From: Brugia malayi
Lineage: Eukaryota; Nematoda; Chromadorea; Rhabditida; Onchocercidae
NCBI RefSeq assembly: GCF_000002995.4
Contig: NW_025062479.1
Coordinates: 9,229,721-9,293,720 of the forward strand
Direction: 5' to 3'
Length of the DNA: 64,000 nt
Part shown: one piece after another, positions 12,401 through 29,112 of the stretch
Position numbering within the stretch: the stretch's first letter is position 1
Layout: each line of letters opens with the position of its first letter
The notes under the pieces: generated by a model
What the model was told of the DNA's origin: nothing
Database searches by the model: none
Seen by the model: the letters and a program-made list of their open reading frames with translations, nothing else
Program-made: the position numbers and the translations under genes

Positions 12401-15400
12401 AAAGTGTGAAATTAAAGTATGTGAGATGAGTGAGATGTGAGAATGAGATGTGTCTTTTTTAATTCTTTTGGAAATAATTTAATGAATTTAAAATCTTTTG
12501 CTATATATCAAAATGGAATCGAAAATTATTGACAAGAATTTCATTTTGTTGGATTTTTTCATTTTCAAAAAAGAATTTTGTTAAAATTTCTCCAAATTTT
12601 CATATTATTCAATTCTTCGATATGACAGTAAACAGTAAGAATGAATATATGATTTACAGAAGTTTGAATTGGATGATGAGACTTAATCGTTTCAAAAATT
12701 AAAACAACATTGTGAAACAGCAAAGAAAAGTAAGGAATGAATACAATTTTACTCGATATTATAGCTTCGCTTAACTTTATATTTACGATTGATAATGAAA
12801 TAATTAAGCCTCAAAAGTTATTTGACTCTAATTTGAATAATATATCACAATTTTTTTCTAATAAAACACAAACAAATATCGATAATTTGGCGACTTTTAA
12901 ATAGATACCCATCAAACATTATCAGTAATTTTTATCAACTGAAACCATATCTACTGGCCAAATGTATTGAACATAATAGCCGATTATATTCTGATAAAGA
13001 TCGAACATATGTCTTAACGTACTCTACGGAAACAATCAATCATAAAACACTACAACCTAATAATTTAAAATCTAGCTAAAATCTAAAAAGTGGACCAGTC
13101 GTGATTTATTGAACTGTTTATCTTTACTGATAATCCACTGCTAAATGTGATATTCTCTTTGAGAAAAGCTCATGATACTAACCGTCACAAATAATCCAAA
13201 AACTGGCTAAACCTTTAATACTAATTTTATCTAAATGCATTTCCACTAGACTAGCAAATGAACATGTAATCAGGACAATCTGAAATAAGTTGTTTCATAT
13301 AAGAACCCATAAATTGATACATTTAATCATTTTCCATTAAAAATTTTTTTAATTTTGATCTTTTCATATTCAGCATAGACCAAATCATTAGACGATAAAG
13401 TATTATGGACCATACGTGTAAGTGCATATTTGTATTTTCATAGCATTTCTTTGGTACTATTCCAGTTTGTCTTCACGACAAAAAAAAAAAAAGTCTTTTT
13501 TTTTTTTTCACGGCTGCTATTAAATTATGCGGAACATTGGATCGATATACTCGTCGATGTTTTCATTTAATTACAAACATGCAAATATTGAATAATTAAC
13601 TGATTAAGATTCATATATAAATAGTAAAATAATTATAATTTCATTTTGTTTACCTATAATTTCTTAATGAACATTAATTATTCATTTCATCATTTCCCAT
13701 TCTACAATAGCTGAATTTTCGTTAAAACTAAACATTTATCATCCAAGTTTAACCAAACTCTAATATTTGAATCACTAATCGTTTATTAGCTGAAGCAAAC
13801 AAAATTAGGATATCTATCAAAAAACATTACTGCTATGATTAACTGTAATTTATGAACTTAATTTATTTTAGCAGGAATTGTCATTTTTATTCTTTATTCT
13901 TTACATCATGAAAAATTGTAACTACTTGCTAATGAAATTATTTTTGCACTTTTTTGAAGGATTTTTTTCACATTGTTCATTAAATTGGTAATTCAATTAT
14001 TAGGATTAAAATAAATGTAGTAGGAATCCATGACAATAGAACTTAAATTCTATATACTTCTATCGTGATTTCAACCTGATGCAATTGAGAAATTGTAAAA
14101 TTTATGATGGATAACTGAAGTTAAACTGAACGTATTTATATTTGCATCACTGATGAATCTTACAATAATATTCAAACTATTCCTTGCAATTTACCATTTG
14201 AAAATTCAACCAAATTTAGAAAATTTGACTGCGGAGATGCTTATCTTAATGGCTTAAAATCTAAAATATTACTACAGATTGTCTAGTTTTTAAGCATTGC
14301 TCTAAATGTTATTAAAACACTAACACACATTATTTAGTTTTTCTTCCCACGAGCTTCCTCATCATATAAATTAAATTCAAAGGAAATTGTAATCGTGATT
14401 TTCATAGTTATCCCAACATGTCGTTTTTCAACAAGTTTAGTTTGTTTGACTTTATGGCTTAAAGGATAATGCAACTAACTTATTTGGCAAAAACATGTAA
14501 ACGCAAATTATTTGTTTTTTTCCTCTCTTTTTCTTTTCTTCCTTTGTAAGTAATGAAAACATAATCTCAAACGAGAAATAGCAATCATTCCAATTTGTGA
14601 TATTAAAGCCAATCAATATTAAAATTGTCGATATTATTTTAAAAGAAGATACGAATTAAGAAATACATTATTTCCTTTTTTTTCGATGGATACTTCTCCC
14701 CCTACATAAATTATGCCCGGTTTGCACCGAATGCTCGTTGCACATCCATTGAATATCGATTGTATATTGTTTGGTAAGAAAGGGAAAAAAAAAGAAATGA
14801 AAACAACCACAAATTACAAACCATTTCGATGGAAGAAAAGGAAGAAAATTGCTCATTATTGCCTGTTTCCTATTATTTCTAAAATATAAATAGAACGAAT
14901 AATTAACGAATAAAACTAAATTCAATTAAAAAATAAACGAACATAGTTAATTTTTTTATAATGAACTGGAATTCATACAAGCGCCTGAGCAGATGTTGAG
15001 ATCTACGACAGAGAATCTTAGAAAAATTATGCTTAACTTCTGGAACTAAACAATAATATAATTAATAAATACTCAAATGGATCCTTAGTCTTAAGTTTAT
15101 TTTAATGTGAAACAACTCAAATTTTTACAAAAAAATGAAATTTAACAGTTTACAGAATGAATTCGCTACTGAAGCTATTATTTCATGTTGGCATATTTGC
15201 AAACAGTTTAAATGGAAATTTTTTTCAATTCATAATGTTAGTACTAAATTATTTATTTATAATAACAATAAATGTGTACTTCTTGTTAATACTTCCGCTG
15301 TTAAATTACTTAAAAACCTAATAAATTGCAGTTTTCTTTATTTATATCATAGTTTAGTAGCATGTATAATCTATCGCATATAAAAATGTTACCTTTAATT

Positions 15401-18400
15401 AAACTTCTACAATAGTCGAAGTGTTAAATCAATTCGATTATTAGATGGGTCATTAGCAATGCTCATTACCTATCTTCTTTTTGTTTCTTACCGGTTATGC
15501 TTGTTCAGCTAGCTTGAAGTATCAAGTTTAAATGGACATTTACCATTTAAAAACTTTGAGTAAAGGTATAAACATACAAGCATAATCATGTACAAGATTT
15601 TCTCTCAGTATTCTAAATTAATACTCTCAACATTGCTTCTTTTTTAATAGATTGACAAAATAGCATTAGGTAGCAGATATATTCAGTTAATTTTTGCAGA
15701 ACGAAAATAGATTAAAATCAAACGAATTAAAATTCTACTTGTAATTAGCACACAAAGGCGGATTTGATTTCAAAAGGTCAGTTAATAGGTCTATCAAAGC
15801 GACACTGATGGGCTTGTCAAAGTGATAACGATGCAGTAGCAACATAAGCACAAATATATTGTCATCATGAATATGCATTAACACTCAGTTGAAACATTTG
15901 TGCCTACAATTAAGCATGCATCCATGGAAGAGCAATGCATGTTATCGTAAATTCCGCTCTATAATTCAAAAAAAAAGAAAAAAAAAAGCAGTAGTAATAA
16001 TCCTTTTAGGATCAAATGATATTACTATTTGAAGCTTAATAATGAGAGGTGTTCCAGGAGATGCTGATAAGCTAATATTTTAAATGCTTCAAAAAAAAAA
16101 CCAATATTTTTTTAATACATTTGAAATAAATCGATTTAATATCTATTTCAATTGCTTCCATTTTTTCTTCCTCTTTTTATTTTTATTTTTTGAAATTTTT
16201 TTTTTCGCTTCGCTAGATATTTGCGACATGAGTAGTATTACACAATTTTGATTACTCGTCTTTCAAATAATTTCATCAACTTTCTCGTCCTAATATCTAT
16301 CTGTGAAATTGAATAAAAACAGATTTTTCAGGATAGCTGAAATAAATATGAAGCATAATGTAATTGGCTGGAAAAAAGGATCGAATTTCAGGTCAAAACA
16401 TCTGCACCAATTATTTGGACTAGTTAAATTGGGTGGTTCAAATTTTTTCTCTCATCCTTCCGTAAATCAACTATTATTATTCCTAATATCTTCCTTCATC
16501 ATCTCTTTCTATCTGTCTTGCCTTCTTCTCATAAACTAGCAACACATAATTCACTTGAATTACCTTTTGCACTTTTTTTTTTTAAGAACGGAAGAAAAAA
16601 ATTAAATAATATGGAAGATTATTGAAATTTGAAAAATTACATCGAAGTTTTTCAAAAAATGGAATAGGAAAAAGAAAGTGTCCTTGATAAGGGATTAATA
16701 AATGAATATTCATCACAATATAATGATTAGTACTTCTTTTCACGTCAGCACTCCATTACAAAATCAATTGTAGAACAAAAAGAAAGGTATCAGATTTATG
16801 CAAAAAGTTGTACTGTTTTCAAATGGTATTGGCGGCTTTCGAGGAGACTTTAAAAAATGGAAAGAAAAGAAAATTACTTTTGAATAATATCAAATGAAAT
16901 ATTTGGTTCAAATGATTATGAAAACAATACAAGAAATTAGGAAAATAAGATTGATGCTGGAGGATAAATTAATTTATTCAGCATTTTTAAACATGAGTTA
17001 ATCATCTAATACAACTGTAACACAAAAACTGAGCATACATTTAACAATAAATATTTTCATTAGCATTAATAAATTGAAATCGTGTAATCAATGAAACAGT
17101 ATGAAGTAGGAAAACATGACATCAATTAATTTGAATCTCTCAGTAACAGTACCAAAAGAGGAAAAAAGACCTATTTTATAACTTACGATACGTATTTATT
17201 TTACTCACTTGAACAATTTTTAAATTAAAAGTGATTCTATAAACCATACAAAATAATAAGATAAAAGGATAAATTATCATCCATTTATCAGTGACTTCTA
17301 TCACGCAAATCACAACGTAGATTATTGCAATATCATTTTCAAAGTAAAGTAGAGATTCTTATTATACCAACGCCAACTAATTCTGTTACGACATTCAGAA
17401 TTGGACTTAAAATTCAGACAGGAAACAGGAAATCAATCGCTTAAATCTCAAATGACTACTGCCAAGGAAGCATGGAAAATGGAATCGTCATTCATTTTAA
17501 AAATTAATCATTCAGGAAAATTGGATTATAGGATGTGGAAAAAAAGATGGATATCATAAATTTAAAAACTATTCATTGAATTTATAAAGCTGATTAAGTC
17601 AACGATTAATAAATAAATCAAATAAAAGGTAAGAAAAAAGATTTGATTGTGAAGATGAAGAAAAAAGAGAGAGAGAGAGAAATAGATTTGTGATGAATGA
17701 AAAAAAGTTAGAAATGAGTTGAAGAAGAGTGCCCGATCATCTAACATAATATTTTTCTTCATTGCTACTGAAATGGATCATCGGATTTATATGGATAACA
17801 ATTTTTCATCTATTATACTTGTGATTGATCATATTAGCTCATTGCAATGGGTTAACTTTTGTTCCTTTGATAGTCTTAATTTAAAAACACGAAGGAAAAG
17901 AAATCCAAAATGAATGAGTGCATTAAAAAGTACTTCGTAAATAAGAATTAGTGTTGTTGGTAGGAAATATTAAATTTCGAAAGGTAAGTACGTGAGCAAA
18001 ACATAAAAATTGATTGAATATTTTGCTCGACTTCAACACAAAAAAGTTATTTCGAGTCCTTTTTATTATGGATAATAAAAGAGAAAGAGAAAGATATAAG
18101 GATTTAAAGTTTACCCTTTTTAATGAATAAGACGGTAATCTTCTTTCTGATTTACTGATTAAGTTTTTTAAGCAGTTCCCAACCAATTTTTTTCCCTCTA
18201 ATACAGAAATGAAAAACATTGTTTTTATCGGCGTGGAGGAAACTCGTATAAATGATAAACTAATTTCTTGATCATAAACTAATTTCTTATCAATTCGTAT
18301 CTTAAATCTATGTTTTGAGCTATCACATTGCAGCTAACTGGAAGTGATAACTAAAATATCAAAATTTCATCGTTATCAATTTAATACACCAAACCACTTG

Positions 18401-19740
18401 ATTACTAAAACACCTGGAATATAACCTTCCTGGATGATTCACTAATTTATTAATTATCTGTGCATAACAGATAGGGACAATACTGACTGTTTTTTCTTTG
18501 CAATGTACAGAGAGGAAATGTTAGCAAAATCAATTTAGCTTAATTCAGAAATATCTGAAATAGTCAGATAGACAGACCAACAAAAGATTAGAATTGCTAT
18601 GGTCGGAAAAGCGCTTTTTTTTTCATCCATTTACGAAGGTTAAACTTAACTTGAATTATTTGTCACAAAAACACTCAAATATAGGTTTCCGTTCGAAATT
18701 TTCGAGATTATTTTGGCATTATAAATGAAAAGATTTAAGAGATTGGATATTAATAGAAGATTAAGAATAGTAATGGGTCTGAGGTAGAAGAGGCTAAGGA
18801 AGACCAGGAGAGTGAACAATGAGAGAGAAGTCTCTGTAAAGAGCTATGCAAACGAAGTTTACATATGGCTGATAGGTGCAAACATTGCTTAGTACCACTT
18901 TTCGCTTTATTTTCTCGGTCAATGATCAGTAAAGTTTCCAAACAAAGTAGTTCATTATAAGGATAGTGTTGCTGTTTGATAAGAATGATCTAGCGTGTTT
19001 AAAAGCTAGAATTCATTAGGATAACTTAGAACCACAAATTATATTTAGATCGTTGAAGTGTATGGTAAACACCGGAACATACTGGAAGTGGTAGCGTTTA
19101 CAAGAATTAAAATGAATACACCGTGTTTGAATATTGAAAAGATAAGGAAATTTTTCAACTTTTCACCATTACGATGCAATGGTGAAATTTAGAAGTGATA
19201 TGATGATAGCCTGAATATCTATCATTAGCGACATAAGCGTACAAGTTTGGAGGATTTTTTTCACCTTTAATCTTATCCATCTTAACGAAATCGTATCGAT
19301 GTGTCGTGTTGTCTTCAATCAATAATTATGATTTTATTTAATATTTTAGTAGGTTATAATCTATGTTTTAGAAGTGCATATAGTCATTTACAAAGAACTG
19401 TACTTCATGAAGATCAAGTAAGTATTAAGATAGTTTCAACAGTGGTAATCATGAATTCCAATGATGCATGATAAACTTAATTTTATGAGTTATCATGATG
19501 TGGTGTATTTCAAGGCAAATAACGAATTATCATTTGGTATGCAAAATGAACCATTTGGAATATTTTAAAATCATTAATCATCAAGTTCATTTAATAAATT
19601 TTATTTAACAACATTTCATTCAGTATGAAAGTTGGAGTCTGAAAATAATTCGGCTTGATAAGTTGACTAACTTTTGCTGATTACGTATAGTAGGTGATTA
19701 AAACTATAGAATTAAAAATCATGCTGAATTGTTCGATTGT
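9440..19740. other. Ten kilobases of gene-poor AT-rich DNA
   Basis: Only scattered short frames and homopolymer runs are present. Frames of 60-98 codons exist (for example 17923-18219 minus and 16303-16539 plus), but none shows a recognised motif or joins to another exon. A GA-repeat lies near 17668-17682. It could be intergenic DNA or long introns of a gene outside the window. Confidence 0.45.
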
Positions 19741-19744
19741 TTCC

Positions 19745-20800
19745 ACCCTTGAAATGAATGAATGCATGGTGTACGTGATGATCTGCAATGGTGACGTGTA
19801 CATCTACGTAATCCACGTCTACAGCCACTCTTTCAGCCCCTCCTGTCGACTACTACCACTATAAATCATCAATCTCAACAGTAATCTAGTCGACAATGAA
19901 GCTGTTCTTGTTTTCGAAGACTTTTGAAACATTATTGGCTGCTACCCAACTATTTTGGCTCCTTTCCATTTCTGGCACACACACACGATGATAAATGCAC
20001 AGCTTCTCTGTGTCTGTCTCCGTCCATAGTGCACTATCTTTTCTACGTCCTAAGCATGGAGCTGCATAATGTCCATTCTTTTTTTATTTTCTTACCTCTT
20101 TCCCGGCGTACTTCATCACTACCACAGGCCGTTAGCTAGTGAGCAAGTTACACTAACTCACGTCCGCGCCATATTTTTTTAATTGTCGTTAAGAGGTAAT
20201 GAGACAGCCGTATGTTTTGTAATCCTTGTTGGTTGCACCACTATTTATCAGGTGTGAATTTTGTTGTTCGTTCTCTTCCTATTCCCTTACTTCAACTAAT
20301 TACGTTTGTGGTCGTACACGTTTTCCACATACACGGATGAATGTACGTATAGGGTTATTTACATGCATCATAATGTCTCTATGCTGTATACTACCGCGAA
20401 TAACTTTCGTGTTTGAAAGAAAAACTATGGAGCAAATATTTGCCGATAGTTGCAGGTCCTCATTTTTGTTTCTAATTCTTTATCAGCATGTCACTAATAA
20501 AATCTATATTATAGGGAGAGGTGAAGAATGCTATGAGCTTTAGTAGTGCAGTTGACATAAAAATGTCGGATCCAGTAATTGAGCAGTAATTACCAGTGAA
20601 CAATATGGAGAAATACTTTTATTAATCCCGGTCTGGAAAAAAGTCAAAGTTAACGATTTGGTTGTTTGGATTAGATAGAAAAACAATAGCGCTCAAATTT
20701 ACAGCACATGCAGCGGACCTAACTGCGATAAACTTAGCGGAGAACAAACCGATAATCTGAAATTTAACATCTGGTTCCCTTGCTTTTCGTTATGTATTTC
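19745..20800. other. Higher-GC block upstream of the Smad gene
   Basis: Base composition changes visibly from about 19745: CpG and GTCGAC motifs appear (two GTCGAC sites near 19846 and 19889), with a TATAAAT at 19860. Two unremarkable frames of 71 and 105 codons lie here. The block precedes the possible 5' exons of the Smad gene and may be promoter sequence; this is inference from composition and position only. Confidence 0.3.
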
Positions 20801-20802
20801 AG

Positions 20803-20912
20803 GTTTGAGTTGAACGCGATGCTAAAAAGCATCGTGTCCGTTTGTCTTCATTTATTCGCTCTGATCTGGAAGTAAGATTAAATTGCAGTATTAAGTTCTC
20901 TTCATCGTAATG
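20803..20912 (+). other. Candidate 5' (possibly non-coding) exon upstream of Smad gene
   Basis: A 110-base segment bounded by TATTTCAG at 20802 and a perfect ATG/GTAAGTTG donor at 20913. Inside, an ATG at 20819 opens a short hydrophobic frame (MLKSIVSVCLHLFALIW...) and another frame reads ERDAKKHRVRLSSFIRSDLE. Neither continues in frame into the next candidate exon. It is best read as a 5' untranslated exon of the gene starting at 23641, or as part of an unrecognised gene. Confidence 0.3.
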
Positions 20913-21461
20913 GTAAGTTGAAGTTTCAGTCATTTCAATCAACGATTGGCATACTGTAAATGCACTAGTTCAAGAATCAGATTTAGTATGTGAGTTGGTT
21001 GGTTAATCTTCGTTCTGTTTTCCATTTTTCATTACTTTTCTTACATTTGGGCACCTTTGGTTTCAAGCCTTTAACTTTCCTACATATCAGTTCATTTTGA
21101 GCAGTTTGATGATGTTACCAGTTCTGTTGAATTTCACCAGTAATGTCTGTCTTTGATATAATATGTCTTGTTATAACCGAATTCATTAATTTCGTACTTT
21201 CCCTTTGCAAAATACATGTTTAGAAAGCAGAGAATGAGGTACAAACAGCGACTGATTCAATAAGGTTTTAATCGAACTCTTTTCTTCCACATTTGCAATT
21301 ACCTTTACAGCACCGTTCGTTTTAGATTTTAATTTGCTGTATCATTTTGCTACTTCTGATATTAAAATAATTTTTTTCTGGGCCTATAATCATTTTTGTT
21401 AGGAAGTTTTACTTTTTCACTTTTAATGTAACCTTTTTTTCTTTTTCACTTTCTTTTCTAG

Positions 21462-21530
21462 GATTCTGTGCCTGCATACTAATTGGGAGTTGTGATCGTA
21501 CAGTTAGTGTTCTGCCTCATATAACTAAAG
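21462..21530 (+). other. Candidate 5' exon with a faintly MH1-like frame
   Basis: A 69-base segment with strong signals on both sides: TTTTCTAG before it and ACTAAAG/GTACGT after it. One of three frames is open and reads FCACILIGSCDR and then VLPHIT, which recalls the C-x-x-I-x-x-S...LPH stretch of Smad MH1 domains. That frame does not connect to an in-frame start or to the Smad exon at 23634, so I treat the segment as a probable untranslated exon or a relic. Confidence 0.3.
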
Positions 21531-21534
21531 GTAC

Positions 21535-23632
21535 GTTCTCATCGTTATGCTTATATAATAGTTTTTTAATGTGTATGTTAGTTAATAAATCTTTGAGGAG
21601 TTAAGCAACGTTATAGCGGTGGCCACTTTTAACCTCTTTAACTTTATGTTGAATTTGAAAACGGAAATATCATTATCTGCTTATATTTGCTTAAATAAAA
21701 TTTCCTGAAAACTTCTTAAGCTTCTTATTAAATAAGCTTATGAAAAAGATTAACGTTTCTCGATCGTGGTCGTAGAAATTGTTTGCATAATGAAATATTG
21801 ATGAGCTTTTTTATTGTGTTCTTCGTTAACTAGTGCTGTACTTCAAATAAGGGGTTTAACATTTTTTGATAAGACAGCAAAGCGCTTGCTGTTGTTTGGT
21901 CTAATTCTTCTCTGAATGTTCCACATTTATTTCAAATTTAAACGACATTGAAAAATTGTTTGTTTACCAGTTTTTATTTAATGAACTGATCCAAGTTTGC
22001 TCAGCTTATCATTTCTTTGCCAGTTCTGAATTCTATAATTGTTTGTTGGTCTCTTATTGATAACATATTTTTGTACATATTCAGAGTCTTTCATTAAACA
22101 GTTTATTTGCAGATAATCTTCTCGCATATTCTCTTTCATTTACTCTTCACCTAATTAAGATTGTCTGAATTCTGGTTTTCTGCTGGTAATATTAGATCAC
22201 CACAATGGAGCTGCTCCGTAGTGATTTGTGCATAATAAAAGGGAAAAAGTTTTTTCGAGGTTTAATGTTGTTTCATAAATGTGTAAGGCGAACTATATAT
22301 AGTTTTGTTGTATCTGTTTGGTTGAAATCTGTCATTTAATTGGCTGCAGGTTTTGTTGAATTACGTAAAGTGGTCGTTGATTTTTTCTGTGTTAGCTATA
22401 TTTTATATTAGTACTACAGTGGATTAATTTAAATTATTTAGTATAAATGGAAGTTCATTTCCCTATGGTTAGTACATTCAATATAAAACCGGCACAGGGA
22501 AATTCCATATCATTGGTCAGCAAAGATTTATTGTATAGCAGCTGTCACCATTTGGATTTAAAAAATTGTGAGGCGAAATTCTGTCTCTTATCTCTTTATA
22601 GTTGAGTGGTGGTGCTAGTAGTAGTAATGGTATAAATGATGCACTTTATTTTCTAATCACCTGTAACACAATGCTTTTAGTTCATACATGCTTCCACGTA
22701 GATATTTAAACATTTGTGTTTTTTCAATCTTAAATTATATGATCCGAGTAATTTACGGTAGTTTTAGAAACGATAAGTGGGTCTTGGCGTTGAATCGATT
22801 GCCACAAGTCCTACTCTACCAAAAAGGATCATCATATATGTAAACATTTGCTTTTTACATATGTTAAATACAACCTTCTTGATATTTTGATTTGTTTATC
22901 AGATTTCACAAATTTCTATGGATTTAGAATAGGTAAAAGTGGGGCAAAGAGAAGGGGAACGGGAAGGCTACGCCGATTTGGATGGTGAATGTGTACATGG
23001 TTTGCGGGCATCGTCATCATTTCCTTGTGCATACAACTTTCCCCTCACAGCCATATAGACTCATGTAACAGTAGTTAGTGGCTTTTCGCTCATCTCATTC
23101 ACATGGTTCCCCGCAAATGTATGATTGCTCCCACGTTCCAATACCCTTTTTCATCCTTAAAAAAAAGTATAATTTGTTAAAACTCGTTACACGTGTTTTG
23201 TATCTCTCTATTCCTTTATTGTATTTTCGTGATTTTTTAATGTCAGCTAGTTACTTTTCAGATTTCTTTCTGATTCACGAATGCTTTATAAAAACGGTAA
23301 AAGGGAGGGAAAAAGAGAAATTCAGACACTTGTTATGAAAAACAAATTTGTTTTTTATTTATATATGCTATGAATTATGAGTTTGTAACTTTGAACACAA
23401 AGATTTGAGATTTTCTCGAATAAAATACAAATTCTAGAACTGGCAAGATGTTATAGGTAGAGTCAGCTACAGTGACTTTTTACTTAACTAAAAATAGATG
23501 ATAAAACAGTGCTTATTTGTGATTTTCAGAATCTTTTAAGGTTAACAAAGATTTCTAGAATGAATCGAGATTGCTGAATTCATCAGAATGTATCACATCT
23601 TCCGTCGGTCAAATTTAATGAGCTTTTATTTA
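21535..23632. other. Probable intron or promoter DNA before the Smad coding region
   Basis: About 2.1 kb with no recognised coding exon. I looked here on both strands for the missing Smad MH1 domain (the HxIYCRxWRWPDL and INPYHY motifs) and did not find it. Confidence 0.45.
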
Positions 23633-23640
23633 GGAATTTG

Positions 23641-25999
<2,359 letters not shown>

Positions 26000-28900
26000 A
26001 TCCATTTCGTTATTTCTTTTGCTGATTGAAGCAGTCTTCTTTGTTCTATGCTTGTGTGTTGTATTTTACGTCGTATTAGATTTTCATCCGGTTTTTTTTT
26101 TTTTTTGTAGTCAAGTAATGTGTCTTGCAATTATAGTTGAATTTTTAGTTACTATAAATTATATTACTTATATTGTTTAAATATGTCTAGCCCGTTCTGA
26201 GGCTTTTCTTTTTTTTTATGTATTTACAGTGACTATCAGAGCACTCAGAAGTGAAAGCGCTGTGCACTCAGTAAGAATGCTTAATGCTGTTTATTTGAAA
26301 TTTTCATTTTTCTTATTTTGCTCATTTTTTAGGCCATAAGGGTGTTTGTTGTTTTTACTGTTTATTTCACGGTATAGTAAATTCAGAAACATCCTTTTTG
26401 AAGTTTTTTATGATAAAGTAGAGTTGTGGTGAAAATTCATGGTAGGATTCCATTTTTAGGAATCATCGGTTTATTTATGTAAGAGTCCTTTATACCCGGT
26501 TATTCCATGTAAAAATACCTGAGAAGATTAAATATGTGGTTAATGGTGGTAGGTTAATATTAGGAATACATTAGTTGCTGGATTTCGATCTAGATTTTTT
26601 ATGGCTTACGTTGATAATATCAACTTAGTGAATTTATAAGATTTGATCACATAAACACTTGTTAATATAAAACGGAACTTGAATTTTCCTTTGCTTTCGC
26701 AATGCTATTTTTCATTTTCGTCTGTAACTGCTCAATGATACTTTCTTTTAAAATATGGTTTCTAATAGTCATCTGAATTACCGCAGTTTTTGTTTCATTG
26801 TGTAAGCCTTTCCTGTGTCCACTTTTCGCAGTAGTTTTCGTTTGATTACTTTTTTCCATTTAGGAAATTGTGATTTCTTAATTCACAAAGTATTGATGGT
26901 TTATCTTTACATATCTCGTTATTTTTAACCTATTTTTCCGGTTTTTCATTATTTCATTATTTTTTTTTTCCGCTTAATACTGTTTTCTCTGTAAAATGCA
27001 GTATGTATTGTCACCTGAACACCAAACTCAACGATTTTGGCTTTTGTCCCTAAAAATCTGATCCGAAATAAGGAAATCATCGATTCTGGGATTATAGGAG
27101 ACTGATTTATGATTTCGAGCATATAACTATAGAAAAAATAATCTTTTTATATGGTTATTCAATTATTGTGTATTGTATAATGGTGTTTGATTTGACTTAG
27201 TGCAGGAAATGTTAATGTTATGAAGAACAGTATGTTAAGATCATCATAGTTTCCAAAGTTATTTGGTCGTGGTTTGGAATTTAAATATTGAGAAGAAATT
27301 CATCGTAATTTTTATTCGTTAATAACCACGGCACACAAGTATTAATCTACAGCAACAGTATCCGATAATTTTGTAAGACTTGAAGGTGTGTGTATATGAG
27401 GTGAAGAGGAAGAAACAAGTTGATAGGAAACTTGAATATTTAAATGAATCGAATTAAATGAGTAGGAGAGCAATACCTGTTGCTGGAATCAAAAACCGAC
27501 ATAGATAATGGGTTTAAATCACCACATCATAGTGCATGTTGATTCCCAGCAAGTATATTTTTACAGTGAGTAAGAGGTGACAAACGGCAAGGGAGCTTGG
27601 TTAAACAAAGGTTTTACAACTTTTTAAACAATTCGGGTGTTAGTTTGACTGTTAAGCTTAAAGGTCATTACAGTAGAATTAGGAACACGTTTCAGGTAAT
27701 CATTGTTCTTGTTGTTCATAGTATCTTGCAAATTCTAGACAGTAGTGATGGACTCATTTATAATTGGGAGATGAATGTTGGGTAATCGATTGCTTACTTG
27801 ACATGCAATTTGGAGCGGTTTTATATTTGTCTGGAGAATATTAAATTGAGACAATCTTTGGTCTTATGGGTTAACCCAACTTTATTTCTGCATATTATTA
27901 TAATTCGGTTTTTCCTGAATTATAATTACAATATCGTGATGCTGTTTCCTTTGATTAACCTGCTGACTAGGATATTATGGAAATAATTTTTGAATTGAAT
28001 GTTGGGTGTAGTTATGTTTTGTTTGTTGATGAAATCCACGGAATAGTGCGTGAGTTTATTTGATGATCTCATATAGATAAAAAGGATTCCGTTCCTTTCG
28101 TTGACATATCAGAACTTCCCAGCTAATTACAAATTGTTACCATATAATAGTAGTTTTTTACATGCAATGGGGAGCTATAAAAATATCTCTGGGCTTGTTA
28201 CCCTGTACCACTACTTTAACAATTCGCTTTATCAAATCCTCATTGCAACACTAATTAATCATAGCTTCATTTTCAAATCCACTTCCAAGCTCCGATGGAT
28301 TATTTCGGCTTTTGTCATTTGCTTCTACACTTTATAAATGATGAATTACATGGTTGCAACAATCAACTATGATCTGAGGAACTTTTACGGGTTTTGGTTT
28401 AAAGATTTAGAAAATAGGCCTTTTTGCAATCATATAAAAAGAGTAAGACAGTAACACAGTTAAGTAATCTGAATGACGTGGAAAGTGAAAGCAGAAGTAC
28501 ATTTCTTTCATTAAAAAGTTACGTTTTGATATTATTTAATGATTTGTAGAAGCATCATTATTTAAAATATTATTATTTGTTAATCTGAAATAGCTAGTTG
28601 TCATGACCAAGAAACATTAAGACAATATTGTGAAATTGTCTTCCTCCTCCTTCTGCATTATTTTTGTATATTTACTCATGGCTTTTAGGAAGTCAGTGCT
28701 TGGCATGCATTTGAATAGAATTTTGAGGCACAACAAAGCTGCGTCTAAAACCGTATCAATGTTCTCATTGACAATATAAACTTATCAAGTTGCAAAATGT
28801 ATGGCTTTACGCTTCAAAGCTTGAGTTGTAGAAAATAGGTAAAATGTTTTCATTTTAAAAAATTTCTAAATGGTAAACTGATCCTACCAACTCGTGATTA

Positions 28901-29010
28901 AATCATTCCATCAATAATCCTTCCTGAACATATCACCTAATTAACAATTCCTTAACTGTTAATTGTTCTTAGTACCGCTTTGTAGCTTAGCGTAGAACGA
29001 ATATGGGTGA
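26000..29010. other. Intergenic region between the Smad and collagen genes
   Basis: Convergent 3' flanks of the plus-strand Smad gene and the minus-strand collagen gene. Several 60-80 codon frames on plus (27597-28337) show no motif. One charged minus-strand frame is listed separately. Confidence 0.45.
26662..26859 (-). CDS. Possible small ORF of unknown function
   Basis: A single open frame of 65 residues starting MEKSNQTKTTAKSGHRKG. It is rich in Lys, Thr, Ser and Gln, with a possible short helix (ESIIEQLQTKMKNSIAKAKE). An A-rich strand favours Lys and Asn, so this could be chance. No good 3' splice site precedes the ATG and no partner exon was found. Confidence 0.2.
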   Translation of the reverse strand: MEKSNQTKTTAKSGHRKGLHNETKTAVIQMTIRNHILKESIIEQLQTKMKNSIAKAKENSSSVLY

Positions 29011-29014
29011 AAAT

Positions 29015-29020
29015 TTTATT
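29015..29020 (-). terminator. Polyadenylation signal AATAAA of the collagen gene
   Basis: AATAAA on the minus strand, about 93 bases after the collagen stop codon, a normal distance for a nematode 3' UTR. Confidence 0.5.
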
Positions 29021-29112
29021 TGGTTGTTATTGATATAACTATGTGATAAATCGGCAAAATGGCAGTCTGATGTAAGGATGAGGAATTCGAGTAATACATT
29101 CTAACAATCCAC

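Noticed and set aside
20803..20809. GTTTGAG after a TTTCAG, identical to the last bases of spliced leader SL1
   Set aside because: Seven bases are too few and the rest of the SL1 sequence is absent, so this is not an SL gene.
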